A stretch of 64,000 bases of DNA from Burkholderiales bacterium (GTDB lineage: Bacteria; Pseudomonadota; Gammaproteobacteria; Burkholderiales; SG8-41), in assembly GCA_030683105.1 (NCBI GenBank), contig JAUXMZ010000047.1, positions 61,907-125,906 on the forward strand. Reading direction: 5' to 3'. Below, in pieces: positions 16,968 to 26,212 of this stretch. The position numbers and the translations under genes were made by a program. The notes under the pieces were generated by a model that worked only from the letters and a program-made list of their open reading frames with translations, was not told the DNA's origin and did no database searches. Positions within the stretch are counted from its first letter, which is position 1; each line of letters begins with the position of its first letter.

Positions 16968-16995
16968 CCCTCTCCCCGCCGGCGCGGGGCGAGGG
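16968..16995. repeat. GC-rich hairpin before the MetF-like gene
   Basis: CCCTCTCCCCGCC pairs with GGCGCGGGGCGAGGG, followed by AGTATTTTT. With 16868-16895 it forms one of the intergenic elements with repeated CCCTCTCC arms, here spaced by about 70 nt. Confidence 0.5.
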
Positions 16996-17040
16996 AGTAT
17001 TTTTCAGATACGCTCTAGGTAACCCAGGAACAGGTGCCGA

Positions 17041-17994
17041 ATGAATGCTGCTGAGATGAGCCGTTCGAACGGACGGCTGGAGGCTGCGCTGCGTGCGGGC
17101 CACTTTGTAATGACAGCGGAGACGTCGCCGCTGGACGCAGCAACGTCCGCTCCGGTACTGGCGCGCGCGGGATGCCTGAAAGGATTGGCCGATGCGGTCA
17201 ACGTCTGCGACGGCCCCAGTGCCCGCAGCCACATGTCGGCTTTTGCCACGGCGGTGATCCTCGCCCAAAACGGCATCGAGCCGGTGCTGCAGCTCACGGT
17301 CAGGGACCGCAACCGGATCGCGCTGCAGGCGGATCTCCTCGGGGCTGCGGCGCTCGGTGTGCCGAACATACTGTGCCTGCACGGTGACGATATCGCCAAG
17401 GGTGACCAGCCCGAGGCCAAGCCGGTCCATGACATCGACAGCCGCGAACTCATGCAAACAGCCCGGCGCATGCGCGATGAGGGCGTGCTCCCTTCGGGCC
17501 GCGCACTCGAGTCGCGTCCCCGACTGCTGATCGGTGCGGCCGACACGCCGATCGAACCGAAGCCGGGCTGGAGACCGGACGGGTTGCGCGCCAAGATCGC
17601 CGCCGGCGCCGAGTTTGTGCAAACGCAGTTCTGCTTCGATCCCGGCTTGTTGCGGCGCTACCTCTCGGCACTGGCCGCGGAAGGCATCCTTGAGCAGGTG
17701 TTCGTCATCGTCGGCATCGGCCCGCTGCCTTCTGCAAAATCCGCGCGCTGGATGAACGCCAATCTGTACGGCGTAAATGTTCCGGAGCCCATGATCCGGC
17801 GGCTCGAACAGGCACCGCATCCCGAAACGGAAGGCCGGCGCATCTGCGTCGAACTGTTGCAGGAACTCGCCGGGATCAAGGGCGTGGCAGGCGCGCACAT
17901 GATGGGCCCGAAGCAGGAGCAGTCGATCGCCGAAGTCATTGTTGAATCCGGCCTTCTGGCGCGTCGCGACTTGGTGTGTGCAGGGCGGACATAG
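17041..17994 (+). CDS. methylenetetrahydrofolate reductase family protein
   Basis: 317 aa TIM-barrel protein of the MetF family (methylene-THF to methyl-THF, FAD). Seen: FVMTAETSPLDA with Glu27 in the place of the catalytic acid, NVCDGPSARSHMS, GIEPVLQLTVRDRNRIALQADLLGAAALG, LCLHGDD in place of the usual LRGD, and AKIAAGAEFVQTQFCFD, the conserved folate/FAD strand. It is more diverged than a housekeeping MetF and has no E. coli-type gene context, so it may serve a catabolic C1 or demethylation route. It lies 257 bp after the Bug gene, separated by GC-rich hairpins, so a separate unit is likely. Confidence 0.85.
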   Translation: MNAAEMSRSNGRLEAALRAGHFVMTAETSPLDAATSAPVLARAGCLKGLADAVNVCDGPSARSHMSAFATAVILAQNGIEPVLQLTVRDRNRIALQADLLGAAALGVPNILCLHGDDIAKGDQPEAKPVHDIDSRELMQTARRMRDEGVLPSGRALESRPRLLIGAADTPIEPKPGWRPDGLRAKIAAGAEFVQTQFCFDPGLLRRYLSALAAEGILEQVFVIVGIGPLPSAKSARWMNANLYGVNVPEPMIRRLEQAPHPETEGRRICVELLQELAGIKGVAGAHMMGPKQEQSIAEVIVESGLLARRDLVCAGRT

Positions 17995-18154
17995 GCAATC
18001 GGGGGAATGCGCGCCTTTTGTCTTCTGCAGATGCACCGGCTCCCCCATCCAAAACAGGCCACGGCGGCCGCCCGGCAAGGCAAAATAATGCTGAAAACAA
18101 CAGAATAAGCAACAAAATCAAGCGATCACGGCCGAACGATGAGATAATACCGCC

Positions 18155-18421
18155 ATGGATGAGCCACAACCCCTTTCCCCGCGTCAACGCCTGCAAGCAC
18201 TTCTGGAGATCCCGGAAAGGCTGCGGACCGAGGCCCAATGGGACGAACTCAATGAACTTGAGATTATGCTGGCGCCCGGAAATCGCGAGGGCGCTCCTGA
18301 TCAAAATGTTCGACGCAATAATGCCCCACCCGGCGGTCATTCCAAACCCGGTGGCGGACAACGCGGCAAGCGGCAGATGAAGAAATTCCACAAGAGACCG
18401 CCCAAGGACAACGGGCCGTGA
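18155..18421 (+). CDS. small hypothetical protein, Gly/Lys/Arg-rich C-terminus
   Basis: 88 residues, not recognised. The first half is charged and probably helical (RQRLQALLEIPERLRTEAQWDELNELEIML); the second half is disordered and basic (NNAPPGGHSKPGGGQRGKRQMKKFHKRPPKD), which would suit RNA or ribosome binding, though this is only compositional. There is no signal peptide. ATG 18155 follows GATAATACCGCC without a clear ribosome site. The next gene, a methyltransferase, starts 98 bp later on the same strand. Coding status is supported by composition and a plausible N-domain, not by homology. Confidence 0.55.
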   Translation: MDEPQPLSPRQRLQALLEIPERLRTEAQWDELNELEIMLAPGNREGAPDQNVRRNNAPPGGHSKPGGGQRGKRQMKKFHKRPPKDNGP

Positions 18422-18519
18422 CCGCGCTCAGCCGGCCGATTCTGTGTTGAATCCCGGGTCCTGACTTTCGAATTACCCATGGCACCGCATCAAGTCCGCT
18501 CCTGCTGGCGAAAAGTGCC

Positions 18520-19647
18520 GTGAGCGACGACTTGGTCGTCAGCTGGCCCGAAAAAGGCGAAACTCGTTCCGTCCGTTGGCGCTCGGAAAGCGGGATGCCG
18601 CCGCCCAAGCGCGTCGTCATTGCCGACGACCGTATGACGGCAGACGCCGCCTATCGTCTGGCCTGCGAGGGCACGGCGATGTTGTGGCGCGGCGACTTCC
18701 AGAACGCACGACAATTGCTGCAGGCGATGGCGCGGCGCGCCGACCGCAAACCCAAAAAACCGGCCGCACTGCCTGCACTAACCGAAGCCTTCCACCTGCA
18801 TCGCCAGGCCCAGTCTCAGCGCGCACGCACACTGGGGATGCTGTTGATACCGTTCAATAACGACTACGGCATCCCCCTGCGACGCGCACCCGACGTGCGA
18901 CTCGCCTGCGCGGAAGCCTATGGTCCGGAAGACGGACCCTTCGTTGCCACGCTGCGCGAACTGCTGGGGCTGATCGGCGCTCACGAATGGCGCAAGAAGG
19001 GCATACCGATACCGGTGCTGGCCGCGCACATCCACCCGCATTACGGCGTGTTCGCACCGGTTCGCAGCGAGTACGTCGAATTGGTGGCCACGGCACCTTT
19101 GCCATCGCTGTTACTGGCTTTCGACATCGGCACTGGAACCGGTGTGCTGGCCGCGGTGCTGGCCCGCCGCGGCATCGCGCGCATCGTGGCCACTGATCAG
19201 GACCCGCGCGCGCTGGCCTGCGCCCGCGACAATATCAAGCGGCTCGGGCTGACCGGACAGGTGGACGTCGTCCAGGCGGATCTTTTCCCCGAAGGACGGG
19301 CACCGCTCGTGGTCTGCAACCCACCATGGATTCCGGCGCGGCCCAGTTCCCCACTCGAGCACGCGGTTTACGATCCCGAGAGCCGCATGCTGCGCGGATT
19401 CCTCAGCGGCCTGGCCGCGCATCTCGAGCCCGGGGGCGAAGGCTGGCTGGTGCTCTCGGATATTGCCGAGCACCTGGGATTACGCACGCGGGACGAACTG
19501 CTTGCCGCCATTGCCGCGGCAGGCCTGAAAGTAGTGGCCCGCACGGAAGTCCGGCCCAAGCATCCCCGCGCCGCCGACAATACCGACCCGCTGCACGCCG
19601 CGCGCGCGGCGGAAATGACCTCGCTCTGGCGCCTCGCTGCCAGCTGA
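18520..19647 (+). CDS. class I SAM-dependent methyltransferase with NPPW motif
   Basis: 375 aa. The N-terminal 180 residues form an unrecognised helical domain. The catalytic domain begins with the SAM motif LAFDIGTGTGVLAAVLAR (about residues 202-219), then IVATDQDPRALACARDNI and VVCNPPWIPARPSSPLEHAVYDPES. NPPW is the N-methyltransferase signature of PrmB/PrmC-type enzymes that methylate a Gln side chain or a base amino group, so a protein or nucleic acid amide is the likely target. GTG start at 18520. The exact substrate cannot be inferred from context. Confidence 0.82.
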   Translation: MSDDLVVSWPEKGETRSVRWRSESGMPPPKRVVIADDRMTADAAYRLACEGTAMLWRGDFQNARQLLQAMARRADRKPKKPAALPALTEAFHLHRQAQSQRARTLGMLLIPFNNDYGIPLRRAPDVRLACAEAYGPEDGPFVATLRELLGLIGAHEWRKKGIPIPVLAAHIHPHYGVFAPVRSEYVELVATAPLPSLLLAFDIGTGTGVLAAVLARRGIARIVATDQDPRALACARDNIKRLGLTGQVDVVQADLFPEGRAPLVVCNPPWIPARPSSPLEHAVYDPESRMLRGFLSGLAAHLEPGGEGWLVLSDIAEHLGLRTRDELLAAIAAAGLKVVARTEVRPKHPRAADNTDPLHAARAAEMTSLWRLAAS

Positions 19648-19685
19648 CAAGAGCCAGTCTCAAAAACATTTAAAACTTAATGAAA

Positions 19686-19847
19686 CCGCCGATGAACGCC
19701 AATGAACGCCGATAAAATTTACTTGGACTCATGACTGCGGGTAATAACAAAAACAAAGAGTTATGCTAAAAGTAATGTCTGTGTGTTTTCGGCTTTGGCG
19801 GTCATCGGCGTACCCGTCAAGCGGGTATTGAGAAGAATCTATCGGCG
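19686..19847. repeat. GATGAACGCC-armed inverted repeat with inserted hairpin
   Basis: Left arm CGCCGATGAACGCCAATGAA (19688-19707) continues to 19713; right arm TCGGCTTTGGCGGTCATCGGCG (19789-19810) is its imperfect complement. A 30-bp segment (19811-19840) carrying a TACCCG/CGGGTA hairpin is embedded in the right end and is flanked by ATCGGCG on both sides (19804-19810, 19841-19847). The element occupies the gap between the convergent methyltransferase and dinB genes. Confidence 0.6.
19811..19838 (+). repeat. 28-bp hairpin repeat, copy 1
   Basis: Begins TACCCGTCAAGCGGGTATT and ends AGAAT; TACCCG/CGGGTA forms a 6-bp stem. A near-identical copy lies inverted at 35896-35923, differing only in the few bases before AGAAT. 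Confidence 0.6.
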
Positions 19848-19874
19848 GCAAATGATTTTGATTTTGAGATAGCT

Positions 19875-21062
19875 CTAGTCGAACAATCCCGGCGTATGCG
19901 CTGCGCTCGCCGGCGTGTCATCGCGCGTTTGAACGCCGGGCTTGCGCAGGGCGCCGACGCGCACGCCGAGCAGCCGGATGCGCCGGTCGAGCGGCACGCG
20001 CTTTAAGCACTCGCCGGCGGCGCGGCGTATCGCTGCGGCATCCTGCGTCGGCGCATCGAGCGTGCAATCGCGGGTGACGGTCTTGAAGTTATCGTAGCGC
20101 AGTTTCAAGCCTATCGTCTTGCCCGCGTACCCCTTGCGCTGCAAATCACCGGCGACCCTGACGCACAAGTCAGTGAAAATGCGCGAGAGCTGTTCCCGGT
20201 CGCGCACCGGGTGCAGGTCGTGCTCGAACGTGGTTTCGCGGCTGATTGATTTCGGCTCGCTGTACGTGACCACCGGCCGCTCGTCGCGGCCGTGCGCGGC
20301 ATCAAACAACCATGCACCGTAGCTCTTGCCAAAGTGTGTGATAAGCAGCGCTGGATCGGCCTGCGCCAGTTCACCGATAGTGCGTATGCCCAGCGTCGCG
20401 AGCTGCGCGCCGGCTTTAGGCCCTATGCCATTGATTTTATTTACTATTAATGGCCAGATGCGCGGCGCAATATCAGCCTCCCGGAGCACAGTGATACCGC
20501 CGGGTTTCTCCAATTCGGAGGCGATTTTCGACAGCAGCTTGTTCGGCGTGATGCCGATCGAACATGACAGCCCGGTTGCCTCGCGCACCGCGCGCTGCAA
20601 ATCCACCGCGATGCTCCGGGCGCGCGCCCACGGATCAGGCGCACCCTCGGCTGCGGCGGCCATGACCGGTTCGGTCAGATCGACGTAAATCTCGTCGATG
20701 CCGCGGTCTTCGATCTGCAGTGCAATGGCGCGCACCGCGTCCTTGAACAGCCGCGAACAGCGGCGGTACTGATCAAAATCCGCCGGCAGCAACAGCGCGT
20801 CGGGCGCGAGCTTCGCGGCCTTCATCAACCCCATCCCCGAATGCACGCCGAGCGCGCGCGCTTCATAGGTGGCGGTCGTGATCACGCCGCGCCCGGAATA
20901 CTCGCGCAATTTTGGGATGACGCTGTCTGCAGCATCGTTCTGCGCGGCGCGCCGCCGCCCGCCGACAACCACCGGCTGGCCGCGCAGCTGCGGGTAGCGC
21001 AGCAGTTCGACCGACGCGTAGAACGCGTCCATGTCCAAATGCGCGATATAACGTTGAGGCAT
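19875..21062 (-). CDS. dinB: DNA polymerase IV (Y-family)
   Basis: Error-prone translesion polymerase, 395 aa. Start motif RYIAHLDMDAFYASVE contains the first catalytic Asp; YEARALGVHSGMGLMKA; SIDEIYVDLTE-like block (RGIDEIYVDLTEPV) with the second Asp/Glu pair; helix-hairpin-helix KINGIGPKAGAQLATLGI; little-finger domain to about residue 360. ATG 21062 is chosen because the longer frame to 21101 adds a non-conserved MLCFSWLAKVPGK. The C-terminal tail ends TPGLFD, a QLxLF-like beta-clamp-binding motif. Transcribed away from the fic gene. Confidence 0.95.
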   Translation of the reverse strand: MPQRYIAHLDMDAFYASVELLRYPQLRGQPVVVGGRRRAAQNDAADSVIPKLREYSGRGVITTATYEARALGVHSGMGLMKAAKLAPDALLLPADFDQYRRCSRLFKDAVRAIALQIEDRGIDEIYVDLTEPVMAAAAEGAPDPWARARSIAVDLQRAVREATGLSCSIGITPNKLLSKIASELEKPGGITVLREADIAPRIWPLIVNKINGIGPKAGAQLATLGIRTIGELAQADPALLITHFGKSYGAWLFDAAHGRDERPVVTYSEPKSISRETTFEHDLHPVRDREQLSRIFTDLCVRVAGDLQRKGYAGKTIGLKLRYDNFKTVTRDCTLDAPTQDAAAIRRAAGECLKRVPLDRRIRLLGVRVGALRKPGVQTRDDTPASAAHTPGLFD

Positions 21063-21148
21063 CTTGCCGGGTACCTTCGCCAACCACGAGAAACAAAGCA
21101 AGGCCTTGGGGGTTTTTCGCCCCTCGTCTTTCCTTACCCTGTTAGCCG

Positions 21149-21238
21149 GCTACCAATTAATTACTAGTTACTACTTGAATTAGTATTTGGCTCTGCTAGA
21201 CTACCAGTCTATTACTAATCAACCACTAAATTGGTAGC
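21149..21238 (+). promoter_or_regulatory. operator-like AT-rich region before fic
   Basis: GCTACCAATT (21149-21158) is exactly inverted as AATTGGTAGC (21229-21238). Between them TTACTA occurs as TTACTAG, TTACTAC and ATTACTAAT, and inverted as ATTAGTA. The base composition is far more AT-rich than the flanks. It fits a multi-site operator for the downstream Fic protein, which has a C-terminal winged-helix-like region. Confidence 0.5.
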
Positions 21239-21244
21239 AACGCC

Positions 21245-22591
21245 GTGCCACTACCGCTCTCACCACCTAAGTCTTTGACTATACTTGAGAAATTGTCTCA
21301 GGACAAGCTGGCAGTCCTGTTCAGGGAGACCCGTTCGCCCCTCGTCGAAGGCCGTTATATGCACTGGGATGAACTGCGACACCGGGAGCCTCCTTCAGAA
21401 TTGAGCGTTGAGCTCTGGTGGTTAACCCTGAAGCTCGCCCGGCAGTCCTTATATCGCCAATTGCCGCTCCTGCGCGACAAAACGGGACAACCCTTCGTAT
21501 TCGGCATGCCCGAGCCGGTCCTGGTCGACCTGCACCACATTGACCGCGACGCGGCCGGAGAAATCAGCAGCGCGGCGGATGTCACCACGCCCGAACACCG
21601 TGACAGATACCTTCGCCACTCATTGATTGAAGAAGCGATAACCTCGAGCCAGTTGGAAGGCGCATCGACTACCCGCCAGGCTGCAAAATCGATGCTGCGG
21701 GAGAACCGCGAGCCGCGCGACCGCAGCGAGCAGATGATCTTCAATAATTATCGGGCAATGGAAATGATCCGGGACATCGGAACCGGGCCGCTCACGCCTG
21801 CCCGCATTATCGAATTGCATCGGTTCCTCACCGAAGACACGCTGGACGATCCGGCGGACGCCGGCAGGCTGCGTGAATCGGACGACGTCCGCGTCGAGGA
21901 CCATCGGGACGGCACGATTATTCACCAGCCGCCCCGGGCGGCAGAACTCCCGGAGCGTCTTGAGCGGCTTTGCCAATTCGCGAATGGCGATGAAAAAGGC
22001 GAACCCTTCGTGCACCCGGTCATGCGGGCGATTCTGATTCACTTCATGATCGGTTACGACCATCCCTTCGTGGATGGAAACGGCCGTACTGCGCGGGCAT
22101 TGTTCTACTGGACGATGGCCCGCCAGGGTTATTGGCTTATGGAATTCCTGTCCATCTCGCACATACTCCGAAAAGCACCAGCCCAATATGTGCGCGCGTA
22201 TCTTCATACCGAAACAGACGACAACGACACGACTTATTTCATCATCCATCAGCTGGAAGCCATCAGAAAATCGATTTCGACTTTACACGAATACCTCGAC
22301 CGCACCGTGAAGGAACAACGCGCAACTGCGCGCCTGTTCGCCTCATCGCGCAAGCTGCGCGATAAACTCAACCACCGCCAGATCGCGCTCCTGACTCACG
22401 CGTTGAAGCATCCCGGGGAACGTTATCGGGTCGAAGGCCACCAACGCAGTCACGTTGTCGTTTACGAAACCGCGCGCTCCGATCTGCTCGGCCTGGCAAA
22501 ACTTGGCCTGTTGGTGAAATCCCAGTCCGGCCGGGCTTTCGTGTTTACCGCTCCGAACAATTTACGAGAGCGAATCGACAAGCTCGCATAA
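21245..22591 (+). CDS. Fic family protein with N-terminal inhibitory helix (class II)
   Basis: 448 aa. The Fic core motif HPFVDGNGRTAR (residues 273-284) holds the catalytic His and phosphate-binding loop for AMP transfer from ATP to a protein hydroxyl. An inhibitory motif S134-SQL-E138-G139 (S/TxxxE G/N) precedes it in the same chain, marking class II, where the Glu blocks ATP until relieved and may support de-AMPylation. The N-terminal GRYMHWDELRHREPP block and a C-terminal winged-helix-like segment (residues 380-440) are typical of this subfamily. GTG start. Target unknown; autoregulation is likely from the repeats just upstream. Confidence 0.92.
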   Translation: MPLPLSPPKSLTILEKLSQDKLAVLFRETRSPLVEGRYMHWDELRHREPPSELSVELWWLTLKLARQSLYRQLPLLRDKTGQPFVFGMPEPVLVDLHHIDRDAAGEISSAADVTTPEHRDRYLRHSLIEEAITSSQLEGASTTRQAAKSMLRENREPRDRSEQMIFNNYRAMEMIRDIGTGPLTPARIIELHRFLTEDTLDDPADAGRLRESDDVRVEDHRDGTIIHQPPRAAELPERLERLCQFANGDEKGEPFVHPVMRAILIHFMIGYDHPFVDGNGRTARALFYWTMARQGYWLMEFLSISHILRKAPAQYVRAYLHTETDDNDTTYFIIHQLEAIRKSISTLHEYLDRTVKEQRATARLFASSRKLRDKLNHRQIALLTHALKHPGERYRVEGHQRSHVVVYETARSDLLGLAKLGLLVKSQSGRAFVFTAPNNLRERIDKLA

Positions 22592-22799
22592 GCAGCAAAA
22601 GAAGGGAGTGGCTGAGCCCTGTCCTTCACGATGGCCTTGCCGGCCTCGGGCAGAAAGTAACGCCGCTGCCGGGTCAGGTCATCGTCAAGAACCGCCGCGG
22701 GCAGGGCGGGCAAACGGATGCAGAGGGCAACCCCGTTTTTCCCGTGTCGGTCGCGGCCTGCCTGCGACTTTCGTCAGCGCACAACGCCCCCGCCCTCTG
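22592..22799. other. spacer between fic and the spermidine-synthase-like gene
   Basis: No gene recognised. A minus-strand frame (22462-22713) contains DDDLTRQRRYFLPEAGKAIVKD, which looks protein-like and might be a remnant of a lost gene, but half of it overlaps fic and I could not identify it. Confidence 0.25.
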
Positions 22800-22805
22800 T
22801 ATAAT
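22800..22805 (+). promoter_or_regulatory. possible -10 box for the spermidine-synthase-like gene
   Basis: TATAAT preceded by TG, 38 bp upstream of the start codon at 22844; no strong -35 hexamer is visible. Confidence 0.4.
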
Positions 22806-22843
22806 GCGCGTTTTCTCAAAGAAACAACCGGTTAGTCTTCTTC

Positions 22844-24856
22844 ATGATTCTTTACGCCCTGACGATATTCACCAGCGCCTTTCTGTTGTTCCTGGTCCAG
22901 CCGATCATGGCGAAGCAGATCCTGCCGTGGTTCGGCGGCTCGGCCTCGGTGTGGACCACCTGCCTGGTGTTTTTCCAGTTCGTGCTGCTGTTCGGCTACA
23001 CCTATACCGACTGGACGACGCGCAATCTGCGCTCGCGCAAGCAGGTTATCGTGCACATCGTGCTGCTGGTGCTAAGCCTCGCGACACTGCCCATCATCCC
23101 GGATGCCTCGTGGAAACCCGATGGCGATGACGATCCATCGTTTCGCATCCTGGGCTTGTTGCTGGTCACGATAGGACTGCCGTATTTTCTGCTGTCTACC
23201 ACCGGACCACTGGTACAGGCCTGGTTTGCCCGCACCTTCCCGGCAGGCACGGTCTACCGCCTGTTTGCACTGTCCAACTTCGCCTCGCTGCTGGCGCTGC
23301 TCTCGTATCCGTTTGCAGTCGAGCCGTGGGTGACCACCGAACAGCAGTCCTATGGCTGGACTGCGGGCTACGTGGTGTTCGTGGTGCTGTGCATCGCGGC
23401 CGCCGGCTACAGCCTGCGCTCACAGAGTCAGTTCGCTCCCGCCAAGGCTGCGGTCGACAAGGTCAACACCGGCCCCACGCCCCGGGTTAAGGACTACGTG
23501 CTGTGGCTGCTGCTCTCGGCCATGGGTTCGTTCATGCTGCTGGCGGTGACCAACCACATTACGCACGATGTCGCCTCGGTGCCCTTCCTGTGGATCCTGC
23601 CGCTGTCGCTTTATCTCGTCACCTTCATCCTGTGTTTCGAGGGCCGCGGCTGGTATCAGCGCAAAATTTTTCTCGGCCCGCTGCTGGTGATCGTCGGCGC
23701 CATGGCGTGGGGGCTGCATGCCGATGGCGGGGTCATGGACATCAAGGAGGCGATACCGCTGTACCTGGCGGGACTGTTCGTCACCTGCATGTTCTTTCAC
23801 GGCGAACTCGCGAACATGAAGCCCGCGCCCCGCTATCTGACGACCTTCTATCTGATGGTATCGCTCGGCGGCGCGCTCGGCGGCCTCATCATCGGCTTCG
23901 TTGCGCCCAAGCTGTTCAACACCTACTACGAATTCGGCATCGGCCTGGTCGTGACGCTGCTGCTGGCCGCCTACTGCGCGCGTAACATGCGTGTGATCGT
24001 GCCCGTGCTGGCCCTGGGCGTGGCCGGATTCACGGCCTACAACGTTTACCAATACATCGGGATGCTGTCCAATGACGCGCGCGTGATGGCACGCAATTTT
24101 TACGGCACGCTGCGGGTCAAGGATACCGACGATGAGGGGGTGCGGCGCATGATGCATGGCGTCATCATGCACGGCGAACAATATCTTAAGCCCGCCAAAC
24201 GCCGCGAGCCTACGACCTATTATGGCGCGTCCTCCGGCATCGGGCTCGCCATCGCAGCCCGCGCATCGGCGCCGGCGACTATGCGCGTCGGCGTGGTCGG
24301 GCTGGGGGCGGGCACGCTTGCAACCTATGGCCGGCCCGGCGATGTCTTTCGCTTCTATGAAATCAACCCGGAGGTCATCGATCTCGCCAACAAAGAATTC
24401 ACGTTTCTTGCCGACAGCCGCGCAACGATAGAAACCGTGCTCGGGGACGCCCGGCTCAATATGGAGCGCGAAGCGCCGCAGCAGTACGACGTGCTCGCGA
24501 TCGATGCCTTCTCCAGCGATTCGATCCCGGTGCACCTGATCACGCACGAAGCGATGGCGGTCTACCTCAGGCATCTCAAGCCCGATGGCGTGATTGCGTT
24601 TCACGTCACCAACCGCTTCCTGCAGCTGGCGCCGGTGGTCAAACGCATCGCCGAAGGCTACCAGTTGCATACCGCGCTGGTGGTCGACGATGCCGAGGAT
24701 AACGATCTCGCGAAAACCGACTGGATGCTCGTCACGCGCGACAACCGCATCCTCGACCGCCGCGAGATCGCCGGCAACGCCAGTGCCGTCGAGCAGATTC
24801 CCGGCTTGAGGCTGTGGACGGACAGTTACAACAACCTATTCAAGATTCTGAAATAA
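22844..24856 (+). CDS. membrane protein fused to spermidine-synthase-like domain
   Basis: 670 aa. Residues 1 to about 430 hold ten or more hydrophobic segments (FTSAFLLFLVQPIMAKQILPWFGG is the hallmark start of fused MFS/spermidine synthases). Residues about 460-670 form a Rossmann domain: VGVVGLGAGTLATYG, FRFYEINPEVIDLA, VLGDARLNMER and YDVLAIDAFSSDSIPVHLIT. The domain keeps the nucleotide loop and the DAFSSDSIP block, but whether it transfers aminopropyl groups is unknown; such fusions are common and mostly uncharacterised. It stops 3 bp before the convergent MFS gene's stop. Confidence 0.9.
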   Translation: MILYALTIFTSAFLLFLVQPIMAKQILPWFGGSASVWTTCLVFFQFVLLFGYTYTDWTTRNLRSRKQVIVHIVLLVLSLATLPIIPDASWKPDGDDDPSFRILGLLLVTIGLPYFLLSTTGPLVQAWFARTFPAGTVYRLFALSNFASLLALLSYPFAVEPWVTTEQQSYGWTAGYVVFVVLCIAAAGYSLRSQSQFAPAKAAVDKVNTGPTPRVKDYVLWLLLSAMGSFMLLAVTNHITHDVASVPFLWILPLSLYLVTFILCFEGRGWYQRKIFLGPLLVIVGAMAWGLHADGGVMDIKEAIPLYLAGLFVTCMFFHGELANMKPAPRYLTTFYLMVSLGGALGGLIIGFVAPKLFNTYYEFGIGLVVTLLLAAYCARNMRVIVPVLALGVAGFTAYNVYQYIGMLSNDARVMARNFYGTLRVKDTDDEGVRRMMHGVIMHGEQYLKPAKRREPTTYYGASSGIGLAIAARASAPATMRVGVVGLGAGTLATYGRPGDVFRFYEINPEVIDLANKEFTFLADSRATIETVLGDARLNMEREAPQQYDVLAIDAFSSDSIPVHLITHEAMAVYLRHLKPDGVIAFHVTNRFLQLAPVVKRIAEGYQLHTALVVDDAEDNDLAKTDWMLVTRDNRILDRREIAGNASAVEQIPGLRLWTDSYNNLFKILK

Positions 24857-24859
24857 ACG

Positions 24860-26014
24860 CTAGACGCGCGAGTCCGGGTCCGGCGCATTGTTTCTGCGCA
24901 TGATAAAACCGCCGGCCACCAGCATGACGGAATTGGTGATAAAAACAGGCGTGTAACCAAATGCTGCGCCCACGCTGCCGAAGGCAAGCGGGATCACCAG
25001 GTGCATGAAATTGTTGACCATCACGCGCAATCCCGCCGCCTCGGCGACCCGCGCCGGCGGCGCCAGCGTATAGATCAGCGACATCGACATCGGCTGGCCG
25101 CAGCCCACCCCCAGCCCCAGCAGGAACGCGATTGCCGCCAGCGTGACGGCGCCGTGGAAAAACGGGAACAGCGCAAACGCACAGGCGGCGACGAAAATCG
25201 AATATGTCAGAATTTCGGCTTCACTGGAACGCTTCACCAGGCGCGGCAGCACGACGCGGATCACGAACGTAGCCAGCGCAAAAACCCCGAGCACGGTGCC
25301 GATCGCGGAGGCCGACAACCCTATCGAGTGCCCGTAGACCGGAAAATAGAACTGGAACAGATCCCATGCCGCAGAAATGATGCCGCTGGCAATGAAGGTA
25401 TTGCGCAGCTTGGGTATGCGCCAGAGGTCAAACGCGCTGTTCTTGGTGGAGTCTCCTTCGTGTTTGAGCGCCTTGGGGAGGAATCCCGGGCGGAACAATA
25501 ACAACGCTATCGGGATCACGGTGAAAACGGCCAGCATCATGAAAGCCGGCAGGTGGCCCAGATAGTCTATGGCAAACCCCGCAGCCATCGGTCCCAGGAA
25601 TCCCGCCGCGGAAAATCCGAGACTCACCAGCGCATAGTTGCGCGAGCGTTTTTCCACGCCGCCTATGCCCCCGGCGATCCCCGTCACCGTGACAAAAAAG
25701 AAATGAAATGACGTGCCGAGCAGCAGGGCCGAGAAATACAGCGTGATCATGCCCGGAAATACCGGCGGCAACAGCAACGCCAGCGCCACGCCGACCGTGC
25801 CCAGCGTCATCGGCAGCCGCGGCCCGACGCGATCCGCGAGTTTGCCGATATAGACCGCGAGCAACATCGGGCACAGCGCATACAGCGCCATCAGCACGCC
25901 TATCGTGAACTGGCTGGCCCCCAGTTCCAGCGCATACAGCGCGACCACGACACGGCTGCCCCCGAACCCGGCATGGGTCAGGGTGCACATCATCACGATC
26001 AGGTATATCGCCAT
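24860..26014 (-). CDS. MFS transporter
   Basis: 384 aa with about 12 hydrophobic segments in two halves. The segment-2/3 loop GKLADRVGPRLPM matches the MFS A-motif (GxLaDrxGrr). A central charged loop KALKHEGDSTKNSAFDLWRIPKL separates the halves, with GVGCGQPMSMSLIY in the second half. Substrate cannot be inferred. A stop codon directly precedes ATG 26014, fixing the start. Tail-to-tail with the spermidine-synthase-like gene. Confidence 0.88.
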   Translation of the reverse strand: MAIYLIVMMCTLTHAGFGGSRVVVALYALELGASQFTIGVLMALYALCPMLLAVYIGKLADRVGPRLPMTLGTVGVALALLLPPVFPGMITLYFSALLLGTSFHFFFVTVTGIAGGIGGVEKRSRNYALVSLGFSAAGFLGPMAAGFAIDYLGHLPAFMMLAVFTVIPIALLLFRPGFLPKALKHEGDSTKNSAFDLWRIPKLRNTFIASGIISAAWDLFQFYFPVYGHSIGLSASAIGTVLGVFALATFVIRVVLPRLVKRSSEAEILTYSIFVAACAFALFPFFHGAVTLAAIAFLLGLGVGCGQPMSMSLIYTLAPPARVAEAAGLRVMVNNFMHLVIPLAFGSVGAAFGYTPVFITNSVMLVAGGFIMRRNNAPDPDSRV

Positions 26015-26212
26015 TTATAAGCAAACGAAAAAGGCGCGGCATCGGCACCGCGCCCGGCAGCAGACTCAGGATGAGTCCGCAATCTGATACCGATATTAGC
26101 ACTGGCTGAAGTATTCAGGGCTCACGGTTCCACATTGCGGCCATACTTTGCAGCCGGGTTACAGTGCAACCAGGCCCCGCTGTCGGGCTGGCAGTGCGGG
26201 GGTTATTGAGCG

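Noticed and set aside
22462..22713. Minus-strand ORF with DDDLTRQRRYFLPEAGKAIVKD, possible gene remnant
   Set aside because: Half overlaps the fic coding region in antisense and the family could not be recognised; kept only as a note on the spacer.
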